Shown: positions 57,495 through 64,000 of the stretch, piece after piece
Layout of the letters: every line of letters begins with the position of its first letter
Numbering within the stretch: position 1 is the first letter of the stretch
Source of the DNA: Aquilaria yunnanensis
Lineage: Eukaryota > Streptophyta > Magnoliopsida > Malvales > Thymelaeaceae
Length of the DNA stretch: 64,000 nucleotides
Direction: 5' to 3'
Assembly (NCBI GenBank): GCA_039654915.1
Contig: CM077593.1
Location: 38,038,501-38,102,500, forward strand
Translations under genes and position numbers: made by a program
The notes under the pieces: model-generated
Seen by the model: the letters and a program-made list of their open reading frames with translations, nothing else
What the model was told of the DNA's origin: nothing
Database searches by the model: none

Positions 57495-57600
57495 AGGCCA
57501 AGCGTAATCACTTAGCAACCTGATACATATACAGGCCAAGCGCAATCACTTAGCAACCTGACATATAGGCCAAGCGCTATCACTTAGCAACCTATCATAT
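57495..57600. repeat. Three-unit tandem repeat specific to the F LTR
   Basis: AGGCCAAGCG plus TCACTTAGCAACCT occurs at 57495, 57533 and 57567 (units of 34-38 bp). Both E LTRs have one unit. This explains the longer F LTR. Confidence 0.85.
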
Positions 57601-58020
57601 GGCTCAAGGGCGAACCTTAGCAAGCCTCATTCAAACATAGAACCTCTCACCTAGTTGTTATGCAGGGGAATTTATGATGGGACTTGTAGACTAGGCCGCA
57701 GGGCCTCTTTGATGTAAACTAGATGAACAAGGTTTCGCCTCGTGGCCTCGTGGCTCCGGCACGGCTAGGCCGACAAGGGTTCTAAACCTCTCACCTGAGC
57801 TATTGATAGCTAATTAAGTTCAATTGCAACATTTGTTTCCTTACTTGTTGCCTAAGCAACTTACTTACCTCAAACAGTTCAAGAAAACTCATACTTCCGG
57901 TGGGACTTTCGGAAGTCTCGGAGTACCATCGGGATCCTCGGACCCTTAGGCACGTTCCGAGCCTTCCGTAGTCTCGGTCGGGTCAACGCAGCAAAAAGTC
58001 AAACCCTCCATTTTTAGGTG

Positions 58021-58146
58021 TTGGCGCCGCGTCGCCAAAGGCAAAAAGAATTCGCGACGCGTCGCCAGCGAACAAACGCTCTGTGACTGAAAAATGAATT
58101 GGCGACGCGTCGCCAATTTTCGGGCCAATTGGCGCCGCGTCGCCAA
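58021..58146. repeat. Four CpG palindromes, F 3' LTR
   Basis: Units at 58021, 58051, 58099 and 58129, spaced 30, 48 and 30 bp exactly as in E. The second has lost symmetry (TTCGCGACGC, final AG); the third remains perfect. Confidence 0.75.
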
Positions 58147-59133
58147 TTCTGCAGAAATGCAGAATTTGGCCGATTGCTGCTACGAACTTTGGCAACCAAA
58201 TACATATAGCAAACATGCATCAAAAGTTACCAAATTTCATACACATGAAGTACATGTTGCAAGGAACAAAACCAACTATCAAAGCCAAACTATGATGCAT
58301 TAGAAGCATCAAACCAACCCTTCGAATTTAGCTAGTCCATCATAATTCCCAAAACGTTTCTTCATACCATAACCAAAAATTACTCAACTTTCTCAATCCA
58401 TTTCAATCCAAAAGCAATCCAACAACTTAAAAACACTTTCTCCCTTACCTTAACACCAAGAACAAGCAAGAATTCGAACCCTTCCTCTTCCAAACAAGCT
58501 TCCAAAGTTCTACACAAATTCAAACCAAAACAACGCTCCTAAACATCAAAAACACCTCTTTCAACCAAAACCCAAGCTTCCAATCAATCAAATAACATGA
58601 ATTCAATCAAGAACATGAATCATACCTCGTTCAAAAATAGGGGATGGAGAAAAACACTCTTCCACGCCTCAAAAACATGGATTCAAGCTTGAAAATCACT
58701 TCTCCAAGCTTGAACACTTCAAACCACACCTTTTGGCACCAAAAGCTTTTGATTCCAAGCTTAATTTGAGAGAGAAATGGAGTTGAGAAGCTGGAAAACG
58801 GGTTATGGAGCTCCAAACCCTTCTTCCCTCTTCTTAAACCCCACTTAACCCCTCAAACCACCAAGGTTTCAAGTTTTGTACAATTAGGTCCCCCATCTTT
58901 GTAACTTGACAGTTCTTGATTAAATTCTTGTCTATTTGTTGAGTTTGAGTTAAGGTTAAAAGTTAAGTTCTAAAAATTCATTTTAAAACACTCGGGACTC
59001 GTCCCGGCCACTCAGGGTGCAAAATTACCATTTTGCCCCTGAACTTAGTTCAGAGCTTTATTCTTGTCGGAACTTAGTGAACTTTGGCAAACTTCTTAAT
59101 TCTTGCTAGGCAAACTTAAATTAAACTTCTAAA

Positions 59134-62100
59134 CTAAATTCTAAAGTCCTTACCTCCCTCTAGAAGGGCCGTAACATTCTCCCCTCCTTCTGGAATTTGG
59201 TCCCCCAAATTCCGTTGCAACTCTGGAAAAACACCAGGATATCTTTTTAGCATATCCTGCTCTGTCTCCCAGGTAGCTTCCTCCTCACTATGGTTAGACC
59301 AAAGGATCTTAACCATCGGAATCCACTTAGTCCGCAGTTTCTTGACTTGCCTATCCAAAATCTGAACTGGTTTCTCTTCATAAGTCAAGTCCTCCTGAAT
59401 GGGTATCACTGAAGGATTTACTACCTGTCCGGGCTCAACTGTGCACTTCCTGAGTAAACTAACGTGAAACACATTATGCACTTGAGAAAGGTTAGGCGGT
59501 AAAGCCAACCGATAAGCAACTTTCCCAACTTTCTCTAACACTTCATACGGTCCAATGAACCTTGGAGCTAACTTGCCCCTCTGTCCAAAACGACTAACTC
59601 CTCTCATGGGCGACACTTTCAGAAGTACTTTGTCACCAACCTCAAAACTCAATTCTCTTCTTCTTCTGTTTGCATACTTAGTCTGTCTGTCATTAGCTGT
59701 CTTGATTCTCTGCTGAATCAACTTAATCTTAGTTGTAGTGTCAGCTATGATCTCAGGTCCAATAACCACTCTGTCCGTTGGATCTGCCCAACAATGAGGT
59801 GTCATACACCGTCTCCCATACCAAGCTTCATAGGGCGCCATTCCAATAACAGATTGATGACTGTTATTATAGGCAAACTCGATCAGTGGTAAGTGCTGAT
59901 CCCAATCACCTCTGAAATCAATGACACACATGCGTAGCATGTCCTCTAAAGTCTGAATCACCCTCTCTGACTGTCCGTCACTCTGTGGATGAAAAGCAGT
60001 ACTGAGGCTAACTTTGCTGCCCAATGCTTCCTGAAAAGCATTCCAAAACCGTGATGTAAATCATGGATCTCTGTCTGATATGATCTGATCTGGTATCCCA
60101 TGGAGTCTCACAATCTCCTTGAGATATAACTGAGCCAACCTCTCCAATGTATAGGTGACTCTGATCGGTATAAAGTGTGCCGACTTCGTCAACCTGTCAA
60201 CCACTACCCAAATAGCATCATGTTGGCTCCGGGTGGTCGGTAACCCCACTAGGAAATCCATAGTAACGGATCCCCACTTCCTCACTGGTAGAGATAAACT
60301 CTGAAGTGTGCCTGCTGGTTTCTGGTGTTCAGCTTTCACCACCTGACATGTCAAACACTTTGCCACATGTCCTCGTACATCTCTCTTCAGTCCTGGCCAC
60401 CAAAAATGTGTTTTCAGATCTTGATACATCTTACTAACACCAGGGTGGATACTCAATGTGCTGCTATGTGCCTCCTGTAGGACTTGCTGCCTAAGTCCCT
60501 CAACATTCGACACATAGAGTCGATCACCATAATGCAGTATTCCATCTTTGTACTTGAACTCTTTCTTCAAAGCACCAGTCTTAGCTTCACCTGAAATCTT
60601 CTTCAACAATGGATCTTTCAACTGAGCTTCTCTGACTCTGGCTAACCAAGCCGTCTGAACCTCCAAAACGTAGACTAAGGATTTTTCTCGACTTTGCCAT
60701 AATTCATGCAAAGCTAAGAAACAATCCTTCAATGCTCCTTCTGAAGAATCTGTAGCCTGATCCTTGGACAAGATCACTCCTGTGTACTTCCGGCTCAAAG
60801 CATCTGCTACCACGTTCCCTTTACCCGCACAATACTCGATCGAACAATCATAGTCTTTAATGTACTCAATCCATCGCCGCTGTCTCATGTTCAGATCCTT
60901 CTGAGTAAACAAATACTTCAAACTCTTGTGATCAGTGAAGATTCTGAACGATCTTCCCATCAAATAATGTCTCCATAATTTCAGTGCAAACATCACTGCT
61001 GCAAGCTCAAGATCATGAACAGGATAGTTCAACTCATTAGGCCTCAGCTGTCTCGAACCATAAGCAATCACCTGACTGTCCTGATGTAGAACACAACCTA
61101 AACCTGAACCTGACGCATCAGTATAAACTGTAAAGGCTCTGTCCGGGTCTGGTAACACAAGTATGGGTGCACTGGTCAACTTTTCCTTCAGCTTCATGTA
61201 GGCTTCTTCACACTTCGGTGTCCACTCAAATTTCTGAGCTTTCCTGGTCAATGCTGTCAATGGCGTAGCTATCACAGAGAATTTCTCTATGAAGCGTCTG
61301 TAGTAACCTGCTAGACCCAAGAAACTCCTGACCTCTGTAACTGTAGTCGGTCTCTTCCAATCAACCACTGCTTGAACCTTTTCAGGATCAACTGACAAAC
61401 CTTGAGCACTGATAATATGCCCCAAAAACTGAATCCTCTCGGACCAAAACTCTCACTTAGAAAATTTTGCATAGTACTGATTATCTTTCAGCACTTGCAA
61501 AACCGTTCTAAGGTGCTCCTCATGCTCTGCTGTAGACTGTGAATAGATCAGAATATCATCGATGAAGACCTCAACAAACTGATCCAGAAATGGCTTAAAG
61601 ATCCGATTCATAGCTTCCATAAACACTGCTGGAGCATTAGTCACACCAAAAGGCATAACCGTATACTCATAATGCCCATACCTTGTCCTGAAGGCAGTCT
61701 TCGGAATGTCTTCCTCCTTAACTCTGATCTGAAAATACCCAGACCGAAGATCAATCCTGGAAAACACTCTCGCTCCTCTGAGTCTGTCAAACAAATCATC
61801 AATTCTAGGAAGTGGATACTTATTCTTAACTGTCACTGCATTCAACTTCCTGTAATCGATGCACAACCTGAAAGTCCCATCCTTCTTCTTTACAAATAAT
61901 ACTGGAGCTCCCCACGGTGATACACTCGGTCTTATGAAACCTTTCCCTAGCAGTTCCTCCAACTGCTTCTTCAACTCATCCATCTCAGGAGCCGACATCC
62001 TATAAGGTGGTACTGAAATAGGCTCAACCCCTGGTTGCAGATGGATAGCAAACTCAGTATCCCTCCTAGGTGGTAACCCAGGTAACTCCATTGGAAACAC

Positions 62101-63870
62101 CTCAGGAAACTGATTAGCTACAGGAATGCTTCCCAACTCTTCCTCTATAGCTACTCCATTCAACGAGTAATACTCCTCTTCACCAACTACAGGGATGGTA
62201 TCCACAAGTCTAAGGTGTAAACTCTTAGCACTAGATGCCAACCCTCCTGTGCAAGTCACTCTAGCTCCCTGAGCATCAATGATGTCAACTGAGTGATTCG
62301 CACAGTTAATTTGTGCCTTGTGCTTACTCAACCAATCCATTCCCAGCACCAGGTCATATGATTTCAACTCAATCACCCACAACTCACAACAAAAGTCATG
62401 ATCACCTAACTGCAAAGGATACCTAGTAACCACTTCATTGGTCACAATAAAACCTCTCCCTGCAGTCCTGATGAGTCTCAACTCACCCGCAATTTCACGC
62501 TGTAAACTATGCTTATCTACCAAGGCAGAAGATATCACTGAAAGAGTAGCTCCCGTATCGAAAAGCACTCTAACACTACTGCTCAGAAAAGTAAAATTAC
62601 CTCGTACAGCTGGCGGTTCTCTAGCCGCCTGGTTCGTCAAAGCGAAGACTCTTGGGTTCACTGCTGCAGCAACTACTCCAGGCCGGTTCCCAATGGCAAG
62701 CGGTACTGGAGGTAAAGCCCGAGATGGACCTGTAACTGATCGAACTCTTGGGCAGTCCCTGGCCCAATGCCCTCTCTGACCACAGACATTACAAATATCT
62801 GTGCCCAGTGTACATGGTCTTCCACCATGGAACCGTCTGCACCTAGGACACACACCTGTCCTCCTCCTCTTAGATAGATCCTGGTTCCCTACCATTGGTC
62901 GCTTTCCAGCACTTTTCCCCAAGTTAGATGGCCCAGCTTCCACCTTTTTCATAGGTGCCCTGGAATCCTCGAATTCCCTTTCCAATGCCAATGCCTTCTG
63001 AACCATTTGGCGATAACTCCTGATGTCAACTGTCGCCATATACCTCCTGAAAATAGGCTTCAGGCCCTGGGAAAACTTCTTGGCTTTCAGCTCCTCATTA
63101 CCCAACATATATGGAGCATACCGGATAAGTGAATTGTATCGCTGCTCATACTCTCGTACTGACATCTCTCCCTGTGTCAGATTCTCAAACTGGATCCTCC
63201 TCTGATCCTGTGCAGCTTCACTAATATACTCCTGTCTAAACTTCTTCTCGAAGTCTGACCACTTGAGCACCTTTTTCTTGTGCTCTGGACGAGTGCCATT
63301 ACTCTCCCTCAATAACTCCATCACATCGTCCCACCAAAGACTGGCTCTCCCTCTCAGAAAGAAAGGTACTAGAACCATCCTCTGCTCTGTCTCATAACCA
63401 CCACAAGTAAAGAGGCGGTTCATAACAGACAACCAATCCTCTGCTCTATCAGGATCTCCTGTCCCGTCGAAGCTAGGTGGATCAACTGTCTTGAACTTCT
63501 CTAACAGTCTCATCTGATGTGGAGTGTCTCCCCTCCTTGGAGCCTCCATCATCTCTGGTTCCTCAACCTCCTCAAGAACTTGATTTCTGGGTTCCTGAGC
63601 TCTAGGCACTTGCTGTTGCTCAGCATGCCTTTCCTGTTCCTGTTGTGGCTCAACTTCCTCCTGGGCAACACCTCTGTCCCCATAATCTCTGAACATCTCT
63701 GTTACAAGAGTGTTCATGCCCTGTGCTACCTGAGCCATAGTCTCAGTCAAACTCTGTAGCACTCTGGATATCTCATCCAACCTCGCCACAACTGGGTCAC
63801 TAGAACCTTCACCAGGTTCCCTAGTCCCCCTCGAAATTCCAGACCTCGTATCAACCATAATAACCTGCAA
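59134..63870 (-). pseudogene. Element F gag-pol polyprotein with two nonsense codons
   Basis: One frame of 1578 codons, domain order and positions as in E. Gag has zinc knuckle [14 protein letters not shown]; protease [24 protein letters not shown]; RNase [14 protein letters not shown]; integrase CLTCQVVK and DGQSERVIQTLEDMLR; chromodomain-like EEATWETEQDMLKRYP. Stops are TGA at 61453-61455 (end of RT, where E has TGT) and TGA at 60061-60063 (integrase core, where E has CGA). Neither stop is shared with E, so the two copies were inactivated independently. As in E, the last codons lie within the 3' LTR. Confidence 0.95.
59177..59193 (-). other. Element F polypurine tract
   Basis: Same sequence as in E, abutting TGTTACGG. 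Confidence 0.88.
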
Positions 63871-63982
63871 CCACAGCCAGACAACATTTCCCCAGATGTT
63901 GGTCAGTACTAACTTCCTAACACTTGGACTTTACTACTAGATCTCAGTCTAAGCCTCCAATATCCATGAAATAAAACCCTTA

Positions 63983-63994
63983 GCTCTGATACCA
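63983..63994 (-). other. Element F primer binding site (initiator Met tRNA)
   Basis: TGGTATCAGAGC on the minus strand. The 5' LTR should begin just past position 64000. Confidence 0.9.
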
Positions 63995-64000
63995 AAAACG

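Larger units (their letters stand above)
56668..59176 (-). repeat. Element F 3' LTR (2509 bp)
   Basis: Same plan as the E LTR, about 70 bp longer because of a local triplication (57495-57600). R-region hairpin 57349-57365, TATA tract near 57443-57454, palindrome array 58021-58146. Confidence 0.95.
56668..64000 (-). mobile_element. Element F: Tekay-type chromovirus, sibling of E, 5' LTR outside window
   Basis: 3' LTR 56668-59176, purine tract 59177-59193, gag-pol 59134-63870, primer site 63983-63994. The window ends about 2 nt before the expected start of the 5' LTR. The left 5-bp flank is GAAGA (56663-56667), which should recur after the missing LTR. The gag-pol span has exactly the same length as in E (4737 bp) and closely similar sequence. 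Confidence 0.95.

Noticed and set aside
24819..63870. E and F as a segmental duplication of one locus
   Set aside because: Each has its own flanks (E in a Tat solo LTR with CCTAG duplication, F in an old E-type LTR). Similarity starts and stops at the LTR edges, so they are independent insertions.
63703..64000. The right edge as the start of the F 5' LTR
   Set aside because: The sequence stops just after the primer site; the first LTR bases (TGACAC) are not in the window.

Overview
This window is intergenic DNA from a seed plant with a large, repeat-rich nuclear genome. I found no host gene, tRNA, rRNA or CRISPR array. Nearly all of it is LTR retrotransposons: Ty3/gypsy chromoviruses of the Tekay/Del type (gag-pol in one frame, initiator-Met-tRNA primer site, C-terminal chromodomain) and Tat-type Ty3/gypsy elements (TGGCGCCG primer site). 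There is also one FAR1/Mutator-like DNA-transposon pseudogene. The species cannot be named from the sequence.

Layout, with letters used throughout. The left 24 kb is a four-level nest. B (1262-11787) is a non-autonomous element with two practically identical 3.97-kb LTRs and a CTCTA target duplication. It sits inside the RNase H region of A (about 1-18607, Tekay-like, continuing left of the window). A sits inside the reverse transcriptase of C (18608-22331, Tat-type, truncated at A). C sits inside D (22332-24156), an old LTR of the E family. Next, E (24819-34520, complete, TSD CCTAG) splits G (24430-24818 plus 34526-35019), a solo Tat LTR with TSD CCTTA. Then comes H (36410-44896), an old, internally deleted chromovirus. 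A solo LTR of the H family, H' (47597-50066, TSD AAGGT), splits an acidic coding remnant. Another, H2 (50881-53346, TSD GAAAT), splits the 3' end of a FAR1/MULE transposase pseudogene (50825-55848). The window closes with F (56668-64000+), a sibling of E, inserted in I, an old E-type LTR (56521-56667).

Coding state: E and F each keep a 4737-bp gag-pol frame broken by only two in-frame stops. A is open across about 4.7 kb apart from one stop and the B insertion. C, H and the B interior are decayed.

The most interesting signals are non-coding structures inside the LTRs. (1) A hairpin whose stem changes sequence but keeps pairing occurs at the same place in the A, B, E/F and H LTR families, between CCTTACT and ACTCC in sense orientation. 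(2) In B there is a tandem run of GGC(N)T hairpins with compensatory stem changes. (3) Also in B, AACA-loop hairpins alternate with CATGGCCGAA boxes at a period near 125 bp. (4) E and F carry four CpG-rich 18-bp palindromes, which in the old D copy have decayed by CpG loss. (5) The two LTRs of E are identical over 937 bp but differ at 24 sites in the other 1.5 kb, which suggests conversion between them.
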